Shown here: one piece after another, positions 9,058 through 18,794 of the stretch
How the letters are laid out: each line of letters begins with the position of its first letter
Numbering within the stretch: the stretch's first letter is position 1
Program-made: the position numbers and the translations under genes
Source of the DNA: an uncultured Desulfomonile sp.
GTDB lineage: Bacteria; Desulfobacterota; Desulfomonilia; Desulfomonilales; Desulfomonilaceae
NCBI GenBank assembly: GCA_903952205.1
Contig: CAJBEZ010000037.1
Span: 186,001 to 250,000 of the forward strand
DNA length: 64,000 nt
Direction: 5' to 3'
The notes under the pieces: generated by a model
Databases searched by the model: none
Seen by the model: only the letters and a program-made list of their open reading frames with translations
Told to the model about the DNA's origin: nothing

Positions 9058-10794
9058 GTGAATCTGTCTCAAATTTCCCTAATTGTCAGAAAGATTTCCA
9101 AGTTTTTGGACGATTACGGCCCACTTCTTCTAACTAGGGAAAAATTTCTCTATTTTAGACTCAGAACAGACAAACTACTGGAAAAATCTTTGCGAGAGCC
9201 AGGATGTCTTTATGTGGGGTTGGCTGGAGGGTCAGGGGTAGGCAAATCAACTCTTATCAATGCTATTGCAAGACGCAAAATCTCGCATGCTTCAGATCGA
9301 CGTCCGTTTACAGACAAGATTGTAGCATACCGCCACGTTGACAACCCGCACGAATTCAACAACCTTTCTGCGATGTTCAAGAGTCCTGACGCTGTCCATG
9401 ATCACGACGACTTCAAGGCTCTTACCCTTTTAGATTTGCCGGACATAGACAGTAATCAATTATCCAATCGCAATGTAGTAATGCAGATTCTGCCGTATTT
9501 GGACGCTGTAATCTGGGTGGCCAGTCCGGAGAAATACGCAGACTCTTCTTTCTACGAATTGGTCAAGGATTCCAGCATCCACAAAGACAATTTCATTTTC
9601 ATAATCAATAAAATGGATCAACTCATAGATGATGATTATCGTGATCCATTAACAAGAATCAACGAGGTTGTTGGAGACTTGGCGTTTCGTCTAAAACGCC
9701 ACACCGATATAATAGATCCGAAGATTTTTTGTATTTCCTCGGTATTGGAGTTCAAGGTTCAAAATGGATCTTATGGGGAATTTCTATCGCAGGAATTTAT
9801 AAGATTCAGGGAGTGCCTTACAGAGAAATGGAACACCAAGCACATCAAGGCTGTCAAGTGTACGAATCTTGTTAGGGAAATGGAAGATCTGTTGGCGGAT
9901 CTGGATTCAGATATCGACCCTGAACAGAAAAAGAAGGCCCTGCAGTCAGTTAAGGCTTTAGGTGAAACAAAAGTTGATTTAATCGATTCCCAAAAAAATT
10001 TCTTTCATTTGGGAGCTCTCTTGATAGATCGCTTGACTAAGATTCTGGCGGACAAAGACGCGTCAATATCATCTGTCACTATGATCATCGACAAAATTTT
10101 TCTACGAAAGCTCAATACACTAAGTTCGGACGTTTGGGATTTGGAACCTGTTTTGAGAGTTCAGGCTGTTAGTGTAGCCCAACCGCGTTTGCTCGAAGCG
10201 GAAAAAATACAGAGCGACATGATTTCCACTGTGATGCTCTCTACTGGGATCAAAGCCGTCGACATGAAAGAATCTCTAATTGACGCTGTTTCAAAGGATT
10301 GCGCTGTAAGCGCTTTTGTTCTTTCAAAGATGATGGTTGAAAATAAGATAGCCTCATCGAAGAAATTGATCGCAAGGTTTAGTAAGCGTTGTCAGTCGTT
10401 GATGTTATTTCTGCCGATTATCATCATGGTTCTAAAATTGTCTGGTACCGGCTCAGTGTCGGACCTTCTCGAAAAAGGGTCTTGGTTAAATGCATTGGAT
10501 CATGTCTTGCGTCTTCTCATGTCCGTTTTTACCTCTGAGGGTTTGGTCGCCTTGGTTGTACTAGGTATTCTAGAAATTGCGATAATATTTTTCATGGCCT
10601 TGCGTCGTCTAAAGAAAATAGAAAAGTCGGCGACTGGAATTTCACGCGTAGTGACGAAAAGCCTTGCAAAGTGCCTGAATACAGCAATCAGGCGAGAAAT
10701 TGACCATAGTTTGTCATTGGGAAGAAAACTGGAGGAAGGAATCGAAACACTGTCCAAAATTAACTCCGAAAGCAATGCGATTCACCTCAAGTAG
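9058..10794 (+). CDS. Dynamin-like membrane GTPase
   Basis: A 578-residue P-loop GTPase. G1 is GLAGGSGVGKST (about residues 55-66), G3 is LLDLPDID, and G4 is NKMDQ. Two hydrophobic segments near residues 450-465 and 495-515 (LFLPIIIMVLKLSG; LVALVVLGILEIAIIFFMAL) suggest an inner-membrane hairpin, and the helical stretches between suggest a stalk. This layout fits bacterial dynamin-like or YfjP-type GTPases involved in membrane remodelling, but the exact family is not assigned. Start GTG at 9058; an in-frame stop at 9043 rules out a longer protein. It is followed by an FtsX-type permease gene 35 bp downstream and is probably co-transcribed with it. Confidence 0.75.
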   Translation: MNLSQISLIVRKISKFLDDYGPLLLTREKFLYFRLRTDKLLEKSLREPGCLYVGLAGGSGVGKSTLINAIARRKISHASDRRPFTDKIVAYRHVDNPHEFNNLSAMFKSPDAVHDHDDFKALTLLDLPDIDSNQLSNRNVVMQILPYLDAVIWVASPEKYADSSFYELVKDSSIHKDNFIFIINKMDQLIDDDYRDPLTRINEVVGDLAFRLKRHTDIIDPKIFCISSVLEFKVQNGSYGEFLSQEFIRFRECLTEKWNTKHIKAVKCTNLVREMEDLLADLDSDIDPEQKKKALQSVKALGETKVDLIDSQKNFFHLGALLIDRLTKILADKDASISSVTMIIDKIFLRKLNTLSSDVWDLEPVLRVQAVSVAQPRLLEAEKIQSDMISTVMLSTGIKAVDMKESLIDAVSKDCAVSAFVLSKMMVENKIASSKKLIARFSKRCQSLMLFLPIIIMVLKLSGTGSVSDLLEKGSWLNALDHVLRLLMSVFTSEGLVALVVLGILEIAIIFFMALRRLKKIEKSATGISRVVTKSLAKCLNTAIRREIDHSLSLGRKLEEGIETLSKINSESNAIHLK

Positions 10795-10829
10795 TTCATG
10801 TCGAATCGACATTTAAACGGTGATCATAT

Positions 10830-11981
10830 TTGCTGAAACTTATTCTAAGAAATGTTTTCAGACACCGACTCAGGTCTATTTTGACGCTGCTTGGCGTAGC
10901 CATAGCAATGCTTGCGTTTGGAATCCTCAGGACTCTAGTTGGGGCTTGGTATATTGGTGTGGAATCATCTTCAGCCAACAGGCTGGTCACCAGAAATAAA
11001 ATATCGTTGATCTACCCACTACCTTTAGCTTACAAGAACAAACTCTCTCAAATTGGTGGGGTAAATGGAATTGGCTATGGCGCGTGGTATGGTGGAATTT
11101 ACAGAGACAAGAAGAACTTTTTTCCTCAGTTTGCAATCAGCGGTATTGATTATCTCAATCTATATCCGGAATTTCTCTTAGGCGTTGAGGAGAAAAAGGC
11201 TTTCGGGAAGGAGCGTCAGGCTGCAATAGTGGGACAGGCCACGGCCAAACGGTTCGGTTGGAAAATAGGGGACACCATCCCCTTGCAGGGTACCATATAC
11301 CCTGGAAATGTGGAATTCGTCTTGAAAGGTATATACAAGGGAAGCCAGAAAAACACCGACGAAACAGCTTTCTTTTTCCACTACGATTATCTGAATGAGA
11401 AACTCAAGAAGGATTCTCCCGCGCAGGCAGACAAGGTTGGCTATTTTATGGTCCGAATCAAAGATCCTGATCAGGCGCCTATGATAGCTGAAGAAATAGA
11501 TTCTTTATTCGCAAATTCCTTGGCTGAAACCTTAACTGAAACCGAAAAAGCTTTTCAAATGGGTTTTGTCGCCATGACTGACGCTATTCTGACCGTGGTC
11601 CAGGTCATATCAATTGTGGTTATAGGGATAATCCTGATTGTACTCGCAAATACCATGTCTATGACAGCCAGAGAGCGGTCATCCGAATATGCCGTGCTGA
11701 AAACTCTTGGATTTGGGCCGGGTTTCATCTTTTTTCTGATCTGTGGGGAATCATTGGTTTTGGCCTTGGTGGGAGGAGTCTTGGGGGCTATTATGACTTT
11801 TCCCGGCGGGATGTTGTTTCAGGCGGAACTGAAATCCTTTTTGCCTGTATTTGATATCACGGTCGAAACGTTGTTATTGATAATGCTCATCTCGTGCGCC
11901 CTTGGCTTTTTTGCCGCGATTCCTCCGGCTATTCGGTCCTCCAGAATCTCAATTGGCGAAGGTCTGAGACATTTAGGCTGA
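10830..11981 (+). CDS. FtsX/MacB-type ABC transporter permease
   Basis: This 383-residue permease has an N-terminal transmembrane helix after the typical LRNVFRHRLRSILTLLGVAIAM, a periplasmic MacB-PCD-like domain of about 200 residues, then three C-terminal helices including ANTMSMTARERSSEYAVLKTLGF, the FtsX cytoplasmic signature. Family members are mechanotransmission permeases that work with an ATPase and often a periplasmic adaptor. Neither gene is nearby, so the ATPase partner is encoded elsewhere or the protein acts with the upstream GTPase. The start is a TTG at 10830. Confidence 0.82.
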   Translation: MLKLILRNVFRHRLRSILTLLGVAIAMLAFGILRTLVGAWYIGVESSSANRLVTRNKISLIYPLPLAYKNKLSQIGGVNGIGYGAWYGGIYRDKKNFFPQFAISGIDYLNLYPEFLLGVEEKKAFGKERQAAIVGQATAKRFGWKIGDTIPLQGTIYPGNVEFVLKGIYKGSQKNTDETAFFFHYDYLNEKLKKDSPAQADKVGYFMVRIKDPDQAPMIAEEIDSLFANSLAETLTETEKAFQMGFVAMTDAILTVVQVISIVVIGIILIVLANTMSMTARERSSEYAVLKTLGFGPGFIFFLICGESLVLALVGGVLGAIMTFPGGMLFQAELKSFLPVFDITVETLLLIMLISCALGFFAAIPPAIRSSRISIGEGLRHLG

Positions 11982-12039
11982 TTGAGGACTGACCTAAGCC
12001 TTTAAACAAAATCATTTCGATTGAAAGAACGTTCCCAAA

Positions 12040-13254
12040 TCAGGCCGGCAACCGTTGTAAATTGGTTCCATCCTCGTGTATCCATCCTCGTACGCTCCTG
12101 ATGAAAAGGAAGGAGGGCAAGGAAAGAAAAAAAGTCATTAAAAAATAGTAAGTATAACCCATGTCAGTGGTAGCCCATCCACTTAGGGACCCTGCAATTA
12201 TTCCAGATATTCTGAACAGAGCCGAAAGCAAGGCGTATTGCGTGGCTGAAAACTCTTTTCTGCAAATACACATTAGAAAAGCCAAGAAGGCGGCTGAACC
12301 CAGTCCTCCACAGAAGGATTCGATAGTTGACGCCGCGTATATACTGTAGTTTCCCAGTTGTGGATAAGCCGAAACAATGACATAAGCTAGATTACTAATG
12401 GACTGAAGTATACCCAGGACCCATAATCCAACGTAAATTCCATAACGGGCCATAAACAGTCCGCCAGTCAGGCCCCCCACTATTGACGCCAGAACACCCA
12501 ATGTCCCGGTAATGAGACCTATTTCTGTGGTGTCAAGACCTCTTGCAAGCCAGAAGGGTCGTATCATAGGGCCAATGGCCATATCTCCCAACTTGAACAA
12601 TATAATGAACATGGCCACCTGAAAAACCTGTTGTCTATTCAGAAGGTCTTTTGCAGGGGCCAGCAATGAATGAAACGAGAACCTAGGGCGATCCACTTCT
12701 ACATGGGGTAATTTGAGTGAGAACAAAGCGCAAATAAGTAAAATCGCACCGGCAATGAAGTATGTTGTCCTCCACCCTATCCATCCACCAAGCGCCACAA
12801 AAAAACCGCCGGCAATCACAAGCGCCCCACGGTAAGCCGCCTGGCGGAAACCATTTGCCATACCAATTTCCGAAGGATCGAGAAGCTCAATGGTGTAAGC
12901 GTCTATAGCGATATCCTGTGTAGCTGAAAAGATCGACAAAATACCTATCATCGACCACAGCATAAATCCCGGCTGTGATGGGTCCAATGGCAGCAGGGCA
13001 AAAATTGCGCCGGCCATGATCAATTGCGCCAGACCGATCCACTGACGCCTAGCGCCAATAAAATCGACGGCAGGGGCCCAGAGGAACTTTAACGCATACG
13101 GTAAGCTGACAAGTGTCATTAACCCCAGATTTTGCAGATTCATACCATGGATCCGAAAATATACCGGAAGCGTTTGTTCAATTATTCCGAATGGAAAACC
13201 CTCGGCGAAATATAGAAGAGAAACCAGGACCATTTTTTGATTTGACTTCAACAT
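12040..13254 (-). CDS. MFS transporter, AmpG/PAT-like permease
   Basis: A protein of about 404 residues with about 12 transmembrane helices. The start region LLYFAEGFPFGIIEQTLPVYFR and PYALKFLWAPAVDFIG are the hallmarks of the AmpG/acetyl-CoA-transporter (PAT) subfamily. AmpG imports muropeptides for cell-wall recycling, and a cell-wall peptidase gene (dacB) lies 3.6 kb away, but the substrate here is not proven. The ATG at 13254 has GGAG just upstream; ATGs at 13266 and farther upstream up to 13341 are in frame but add hydrophobic, AT-rich sequence. Confidence 0.75.
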   Translation of the reverse strand: MLKSNQKMVLVSLLYFAEGFPFGIIEQTLPVYFRIHGMNLQNLGLMTLVSLPYALKFLWAPAVDFIGARRQWIGLAQLIMAGAIFALLPLDPSQPGFMLWSMIGILSIFSATQDIAIDAYTIELLDPSEIGMANGFRQAAYRGALVIAGGFFVALGGWIGWRTTYFIAGAILLICALFSLKLPHVEVDRPRFSFHSLLAPAKDLLNRQQVFQVAMFIILFKLGDMAIGPMIRPFWLARGLDTTEIGLITGTLGVLASIVGGLTGGLFMARYGIYVGLWVLGILQSISNLAYVIVSAYPQLGNYSIYAASTIESFCGGLGSAAFLAFLMCICRKEFSATQYALLSALFRISGIIAGSLSGWATTDMGYTYYFLMTFFLSLPSFLFIRSVRGWIHEDGTNLQRLPA

Positions 13255-13561
13255 ACGCTCCAGCATGATGAATATTATTAATTCAATAGCTTTGTTAAAC
13301 TTATATTTTAAACATAAAAATACAACTAAAAACACTATCAAATAATATTATAGACATAACGCTTAGTAATATCTAAATAAATTATAACAAGAAATGTAAT
13401 AACATTTAGGGATTGCAATGTTTAAACAAGTCGCGACTGAAGTGCATTCTGAATTGAGAAAACCCTACCGAATTCACGAATAAAAAAAATTATAAAGTGG
13501 GGGGTAAATCTTATGCAGCGCAAGTTAAAGCGCCAAGAGTAAAAATAGCCTACAAAAACCA

Positions 13562-14245
13562 TCAGGGCAAAACATGACCGTTATGTTTCTTTTCATCACC
13601 GGCACTCTCTATTTCGCCAAGGGTTTGAGGCCCCAGAAGACCAAGTGACATGGACAGTTTAATAAGGTCTTCCATGGGCATGTCAAGTTTCTGGAAGTTT
13701 TCTTCAGGCACAAGGATGTTGAATCCTGTTGCGGGTATTGGGGAGTTGGGCACGAACACGAGTAGATGAGGTTTACCATTATGAAATGTGTATCGCTGAG
13801 ATGATGTCAGCAAGACAACAGCCGTTACATTCCCTAATTTTGCCAGACCTACGCCACCAAACTTGTCTATTCCTGAGCCAGAACTTGTAGAACCAAAAAG
13901 TTCGACAGCCTGACCAACGCTTGAATAAATTTTCCCAAAAAAGGGGATCCTCGCAAACATTCGGTCCAGAGTTTTCTGAAATCTCGAGACAGTAGCCCTG
14001 GTAACCAGGAAACCAAGCAATGTGATGCAAATGACTACGATAAGGTATCCGGTCAAGTATCCCGGGTACCTGTAATCATCACCAACCAGTCCCACCAACA
14101 ACATCCCAAAATAGCTGCTGGGACCAACATATGCGTCGACCAGCTTGACAAGCCAGCCGACGACCAGCACCGTTACCACAAAAGGCAAAAGTGTAGCTAA
14201 ACCTGTGAGGAAAAGTCTAAGAAGAAAACTCGTTAACTTTCTCAT
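13562..14245 (-). CDS. DUF502 family inner-membrane protein
   Basis: A 227-residue protein with two N-terminal membrane helices (FLTGLATLLPFVVTVLVVGWL; YLIVVICITLLGFLVTR), followed by RFQKTLDRMFARIPFFGKIYSSVGQ, the DUF502 signature, and a soluble C-terminal beta domain. The family is widespread in bacteria and of unknown function. The Shine-Dalgarno sequence is weak. The 47 bp between it and the upstream 91-residue protein gene suggests an operon. The 220-bp AT-rich gap downstream (13342-13561) shows no convincing gene. Confidence 0.8.
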   Translation of the reverse strand: MRKLTSFLLRLFLTGLATLLPFVVTVLVVGWLVKLVDAYVGPSSYFGMLLVGLVGDDYRYPGYLTGYLIVVICITLLGFLVTRATVSRFQKTLDRMFARIPFFGKIYSSVGQAVELFGSTSSGSGIDKFGGVGLAKLGNVTAVVLLTSSQRYTFHNGKPHLLVFVPNSPIPATGFNILVPEENFQKLDMPMEDLIKLSMSLGLLGPQTLGEIESAGDEKKHNGHVLP

Positions 14246-14292
14246 CTTAACGATAAAGAGATTTCCCTATCAATGTCTGAATCGGTACCATT

Positions 14293-14568
14293 CTAAACAT
14301 ATCGTCCCTTAAAAAGATTCTCAGTTCCTCTAAAAGCATGTTCCGAAAGACCAGTTTTGGGATGCAATCGCTTGAGTGAACCGTGAGGATTCCTCACTGG
14401 CCCTTTTAGTTTCCTGTCAGGTTCGAATGTTTGAGATCCCACACTGAAGTAGATAATTAGAATGAATAAAACTATCAAAAGGACCCCAAGAACGATCATT
14501 GTTTTATCTTTGTCCGTCCTGGTTTGACTCAGAAGTGTCTTTTTCTGTTTCGAAGTTCTTTGAGTCAT
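14293..14568 (-). CDS. Small single-pass membrane protein
   Basis: The family is not recognised. From the ATG at 14568, which has AGAGG five bases upstream, it encodes 91 residues: a basic Lys/Thr/Ser-rich N-terminus, one strong transmembrane helix (MIVLGVLLIVLFILIIYFSV) and a basic extracytoplasmic tail. The basic N-terminus favours an N-in, C-out inner-membrane protein. An in-frame ATG at 14619 is possible but poorly supported. It lies immediately upstream of the DUF502 gene on the same strand. Confidence 0.55.
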   Translation of the reverse strand: MTQRTSKQKKTLLSQTRTDKDKTMIVLGVLLIVLFILIIYFSVGSQTFEPDRKLKGPVRNPHGSLKRLHPKTGLSEHAFRGTENLFKGRYV

Positions 14569-14683
14569 TCGAGCCTCTTTTCGACCATTAGAAATATAGC
14601 ATGGTTGAAAGCGTCGCACAATTTGTTAGAATGCATCTTGATCAAACGTTTTAAAAACCTTAGATGATCTGGAGGTGTTGCCA

Positions 14684-15322
14684 ATGAACGTGGAGGATTT
14701 CGTTCGGGAAAGGATCAAGTGGTTAGGGCACGCAAGTTTCCGAATCGATGGAGCGAAAGAAACAGTCTACATTGACCCATGGAAACTCAAAGATCCTGCG
14801 CCGGCTGACATCATTTGCATCACTCACAGCCACTTTGACCATTTATCTCCTGAAGATGTAGCCTTGATCCGAAAAGATAGCACAGTCATCGTTGGGCCTC
14901 CGGATTGCAAAGCCGATTTCGGGAAATCTTTTAGAGAGATATCTCCCGGTGGTTCACTGAAAATAGATGACGTTGAAATTGAGGCTGTTCACAGTTACAA
15001 CACCAACAAGGATTTTCATCCCAAGAGCAACAACTGGGTAGGGTTCATAATTTCTTTGGACGGATTTAGGATTTACCATTCGGGTGATTCGGATCTGATT
15101 CCGGAAATGAACCAGGTAAGGGCTGATGTGGCCTTGTTGCCCGTCGGAGGCACATATACAATGACTATAAATGAAGCTGTCCAAGCTGCAAAGGCTATTA
15201 ACGCTAAAGTTACTGTTCCCATGCATTGTGGTGACATAGTGGGTGATCTAAAAGATCGCGAGACCTTTAAAAGGCAATCCGGCAATACGGTGATCATTCT
15301 GAATCCAACAAAAGGAGCATGA
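14684..15322 (+). CDS. MBL-fold metal-dependent hydrolase (UlaG-like)
   Basis: A 212-residue metallo-beta-lactamase-fold enzyme. ITHSHFDHLSPED is the HxHxDH metal-binding motif (near residues 50-55), IYHSGDSD supplies the bridging Asp, and VPMHCGDIVG the C-terminal His. KWLGHASFRIDG at the start is typical of the UlaG/YtnP-like branch. The substrate is unknown; members include lactonases and phosphodiesterases. GGAGG eight bases before 14684 supports this start over the GTG at 14675, which lies inside the site. gltX follows 10 bp downstream, probably in the same transcript. Confidence 0.85.
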   Translation: MNVEDFVRERIKWLGHASFRIDGAKETVYIDPWKLKDPAPADIICITHSHFDHLSPEDVALIRKDSTVIVGPPDCKADFGKSFREISPGGSLKIDDVEIEAVHSYNTNKDFHPKSNNWVGFIISLDGFRIYHSGDSDLIPEMNQVRADVALLPVGGTYTMTINEAVQAAKAINAKVTVPMHCGDIVGDLKDRETFKRQSGNTVIILNPTKGA

Positions 15323-15332
15323 GTTTCACAAA

Positions 15333-16847
15333 ATGACAATTGATTCAGATCGGAATGTTGATTCAGTCAGAGTCCGGTTTGCGCCGTCGCCAACGGGCTA
15401 TCTGCATCTAGGTGGCGCGCGAACCGCTTTGTATAACTGGCTTTGGGCCCGCAAGCGCGGTGGAGTTTTTATTCTGAGGATTGAAGACACTGATGTGGAA
15501 AGATCTACCCAGGATTCAGTTGAGGAAATACTTGCGGGATTAAAATGGTTGGGCCTTGATTGGGATGAAGGACCATATTTTCAAACAGACAACCTTTCGA
15601 AACATAAAGAGGCGGCCGACAAGCTCTTGCATGAGGGACACGCCTATCGTTGCTTCTGCTCCAAAGAGGATCTGGACAATCAGAGGAAAGAGGCTGAATC
15701 CAAGAAAGTGGCTTTCATGTACGACGGACGATGCCGAAATCTCACCCCTGAACAAGTTCAAAAGAACATCGAAAACAATATTTTGAGCGTCTTGAGATTT
15801 AAAGTTCCTAGGGACCAGGTGCCTTCTGTAACGCTCGAGGACGTTGTGTACGGCAAAATAGAAAAGCGAACAAAGGACATTGAGGACTTTGTAATACTCC
15901 GTTCGGACCAGAGTCCGCTCTATATTCTTTCTAACGCTGTTGATGATTCATTGGATCGGATTACTCATGTGATTCGAGGCGCCGACGGAATTGCGAACAC
16001 ACCAAAACAAATCCTGATTTACAATGCGCTTGGAATAACGCCACCAACATTTGCGCACATGCCGCTTACCCTGGACAACAAGAAGGCAAAACTCTCCAAA
16101 CGAGTCCATGGTGAAGTAGTAACGGTTGCATATTACAGAAGGAAAGGTTTTTTGCCTTGGGCGTTATGTAATTTTCTTGCGCTACTGGGATGGTCTTCAC
16201 AAGATGGACAGGAGTTCTTTTCCCGCGAAGAGCTCATAGAAGCTTTTGATCTTTCCAGAATTAACAGACATAACTCAATATTCAATTATATTCCCGGCGA
16301 CGCTAAAAACTGGACTGACCCAAAGGCCATTCATTTTAACGCGACATACATTCGATCAATGCCTCTGGATGAAATAGAGGTTTACGCCAAGAAGGAACTT
16401 GAGGAGAACAATCTTTGGGACCAGTCTTATGAATCGACAAAAAAAGAGTGGTTCAGGGCCACGGTTGATCTTATCAGGACTCGTTACCACCTGATCACCG
16501 ATTTTTCATCAAAAGGAAGATACTGCTTTTCAGATGTTTTTGAATTTGACCCGAAAGCGGTAAAAAAGAATCTCTGTCAGGACTCAAAACTGGTTGCGTA
16601 TATTCCAGAATTTGCCCAACTGCTGGACCATCTCCAGGAATTCAACTTGGAGAATGTGGAAGCTGTTTTTCGAGAATTTGCTCTGGAAAAAGATGTAAAA
16701 GCGGGGCTCTTGATAAATGCCGCTCGAACCGCGGTTTCAGGGTCTTCAGTAGGACCAGGGCTTTTTGAAATGCTGGTTATGCTGGGCAAAGAAAGGGTGG
16801 TGGCGCGGCTCAGAGATTCCGTCAACCTCATTGACAAGCACTCTTAG
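15333..16847 (+). CDS. gltX: Glutamyl-tRNA synthetase
   Basis: This 504-residue class I synthetase charges tRNA-Glu. The HIGH-type motif is in FAPSPTGYLHLGGARTAL (HLGG at 25-28), and the KMSKS equivalent is KLSKR at 253-257. The C-terminal third is the helical anticodon-binding domain. A Cys triad region YRCFCS near residue 106 resembles the zinc-binding insert of some GluRS. It could be non-discriminating (also charging tRNA-Gln), which cannot be judged from the sequence alone. It converges with dacB 31 bp downstream. Confidence 0.95.
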   Translation: MTIDSDRNVDSVRVRFAPSPTGYLHLGGARTALYNWLWARKRGGVFILRIEDTDVERSTQDSVEEILAGLKWLGLDWDEGPYFQTDNLSKHKEAADKLLHEGHAYRCFCSKEDLDNQRKEAESKKVAFMYDGRCRNLTPEQVQKNIENNILSVLRFKVPRDQVPSVTLEDVVYGKIEKRTKDIEDFVILRSDQSPLYILSNAVDDSLDRITHVIRGADGIANTPKQILIYNALGITPPTFAHMPLTLDNKKAKLSKRVHGEVVTVAYYRRKGFLPWALCNFLALLGWSSQDGQEFFSREELIEAFDLSRINRHNSIFNYIPGDAKNWTDPKAIHFNATYIRSMPLDEIEVYAKKELEENNLWDQSYESTKKEWFRATVDLIRTRYHLITDFSSKGRYCFSDVFEFDPKAVKKNLCQDSKLVAYIPEFAQLLDHLQEFNLENVEAVFREFALEKDVKAGLLINAARTAVSGSSVGPGLFEMLVMLGKERVVARLRDSVNLIDKHS

Positions 16848-16878
16848 CGCGCCAAAAGCGTTAACCTTCTGTGAAATT

Positions 16879-18426
16879 TCATGGAACCTGCGTACTTGCG
16901 CATGAATTAAAGATAGCTCGCACAATCCTGTCGGCATAATCAACAATACCCACACCTTTTTGAGCGCTATTAACTATGACCGCAAAAACAATCGGGCGTC
17001 CGTTCATGGGCGCCCCAAACCCGGCCAACGCGTTGACTCCTCTCAGGGTCCCTGTTTTGGCTCTTATTCTCCTTTTTATGTTTTCATCTTTAAACTTTTC
17101 TTTAAGTGTCCCATCCACCCCCGCTATACCTAATGAAGAAATAAATTCTGGGCTGAAGTCGAAGTCTTGTGACCCGAGAGCCAAAATGTTTACTAACGCA
17201 GACGCGCTAATTTTATTGCTTCTGGAGAGCCCACTGGCGTCGGCAAGTGAAAAGTTTGTTTCCGGCACTCCGGATTTGACAAGAAATCTCCCCATTGCGT
17301 CAAGTCCCTTTTGTCTTGTTCCAGGCGCTCCCTGTACGCAAGCCCCCATTGCCAAGCAAATTTGTTCAGCCATGAAATTATTGCTCAATTTGTCTAACCA
17401 ATAGACTATCAGACTCAGGGGCTTCGACAGATGCTCCGAGAATAGGCTCACGTTTTCGGGTGTGATCCCCTCAATCACATTCCCTCTGACCTTGATTCCT
17501 TCACGTAGAAGAAGTTCCTTGAAAACTAAACCGGTATAAAGAGCCGGATTTTGAACATTCACATACTTGCCCTTAGGGGCGGATTCAACTCCTATCGACC
17601 CTGAAACTACAACATGCTCACGTTCATTTTCAGAAAGTTTTTTGGACAGTTCGATTTTCGTGTTTTCAGAACCGGGAGTCGTTCGGACATGGCCGGTTAG
17701 GCGAAGGTAATCAGAAAAAGGATCAGAAAGAAGGCGAGCGGTTTTTCCAATTGTCGGCCCGGGAATAACAACTATTTTTAGAGAATTGAAATTCAACGAA
17801 AGCGCGCTGTAAGGAGCATGGTATGATCTATATCCAAGCTCTTCCGCCTCATCAAGCGGTTTATCGGGTTTGAAAAAAGAATCGTCCACTACAATGGAAC
17901 CGCGAATCTCCGTTAATCCCTTGTTCGCCAACTCTCTCACCAAGACAAAAAGCTCTTCAGTCACGAGATGGGGGTCCCCATGACCTTTGAGAAAGAGGTT
18001 ACCTACTTCTCCCCCCCTAATGTAATCAGTAAAAACCTGGGTTGAGAATCTGTAATCAGGGCCAAGTGTACCCAGCGCGCTCAAAGATGTAACTATCTTG
18101 AGAGTCGAAGCTGGTGTGAGAGGTAAATCGGGATTTTTTTCCATGAGAATACGACCTGAGTTCAGATCTTTAACCTGACACGAGACCTGGAAGTTCTCAG
18201 GTAGTTCTTTTTTGAGTATACCTTCGAGAGTTCCCTGTGCAGGCGGAATATCAGGAAGGGCTATTGCCTCTGAATTTAATAATAGCGACGAGAGAACGAA
18301 GAATAGAATCGAGATGAAACCTGAACTGAACCGCCTGGTTTCAAAAATAAGGCCTTGATCTGAATTAGGAAGTTGCGAGCGTTTCCGTCGGTTCAAAAAA
18401 CGCCTAAGTATAAAATGAATGAGCAT
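16879..18426 (-). CDS. dacB: D-alanyl-D-alanine carboxypeptidase/endopeptidase (PBP4 family)
   Basis: A 515-residue class C penicillin-binding protein that trims or opens peptidoglycan cross-links in the periplasm. The catalytic SxxK is STLK at 107-110 in LTPASTLKIVTSLSALG; the SxN region is DASGLSRSN; the third motif is KTG in RAKTGTLRGVNALAG. A basic 35-residue leader precedes the signal-anchor (FISILFFVLSSLLL), which is longer than usual, but AGGAGGT nine bases before the ATG at 18426 strongly supports this start. Large insertions between SxxK and SxN are typical of the PBP4 family. Confidence 0.92.
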   Translation of the reverse strand: MLIHFILRRFLNRRKRSQLPNSDQGLIFETRRFSSGFISILFFVLSSLLLNSEAIALPDIPPAQGTLEGILKKELPENFQVSCQVKDLNSGRILMEKNPDLPLTPASTLKIVTSLSALGTLGPDYRFSTQVFTDYIRGGEVGNLFLKGHGDPHLVTEELFVLVRELANKGLTEIRGSIVVDDSFFKPDKPLDEAEELGYRSYHAPYSALSLNFNSLKIVVIPGPTIGKTARLLSDPFSDYLRLTGHVRTTPGSENTKIELSKKLSENEREHVVVSGSIGVESAPKGKYVNVQNPALYTGLVFKELLLREGIKVRGNVIEGITPENVSLFSEHLSKPLSLIVYWLDKLSNNFMAEQICLAMGACVQGAPGTRQKGLDAMGRFLVKSGVPETNFSLADASGLSRSNKISASALVNILALGSQDFDFSPEFISSLGIAGVDGTLKEKFKDENIKRRIRAKTGTLRGVNALAGFGAPMNGRPIVFAVIVNSAQKGVGIVDYADRIVRAIFNSCASTQVP

Positions 18427-18794
18427 AATGAGATTACCTCCTATTATAATTAGCTATTATGAACAATTTTGGCACGAATAAGCAAGGCGCCGCAATTTGA
18501 CAGGAATGGAACCTCTTTAAAAATCATCTTATTTATTAAAGATGTAGCGTTATAATATTTAACCACTCCAGTCAATACGCGCTACGAAGACGGAGGACAC
18601 GTAAGTTTTTCACTTCACGATGTCTAATTAACTTCATCAAATTAAACTAGTTATATTAATAAGATATATTCCTAAGTATATTTTGGATTAGCTATTATTT
18701 TTAACTAGCTAATAAAAAACTATATTTTTTTCTTGACAGTAATCAGCGTTGTCATGTAAAGGGATTTCCAACATTTCGAGCTGGGAGGAAGGGT
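18427..18794. promoter_or_regulatory. AT-rich divergent intergenic region upstream of dacB and the first outer membrane protein
   Basis: No gene is seen in these 368 bp. The 12-mer ATTAGCTATTAT occurs twice in the same orientation, at 18449-18460 and 18687-18698. The second copy overlaps an 8-bp inverted repeat, ATTAGCTA (18687-18694) / TAGCTAAT (18706-18713), about 45 bp upstream of the TTGACA at 18733, so it is a candidate operator. The dacB ribosome binding site is at the left end. Confidence 0.45.
18733..18760 (+). promoter_or_regulatory. Promoter of the first outer membrane protein gene
   Basis: TTGACA (18733-18738), 16 bp, then TGTAAA (18755-18760), a modest -10. The TTGACA lies 62 bp before the ATG. 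The paralogue at 55130 has a TTGACA 63 bp before its ATG and a nearly identical ribosome binding site. Confidence 0.45.

Noticed and set aside
13342-13561. Possible 9- and 21-residue ORFs in the AT-rich gap between the MFS and DUF502 genes
   Set aside because: Very short, lacking conserved features; AT-rich DNA gives chance ORFs.
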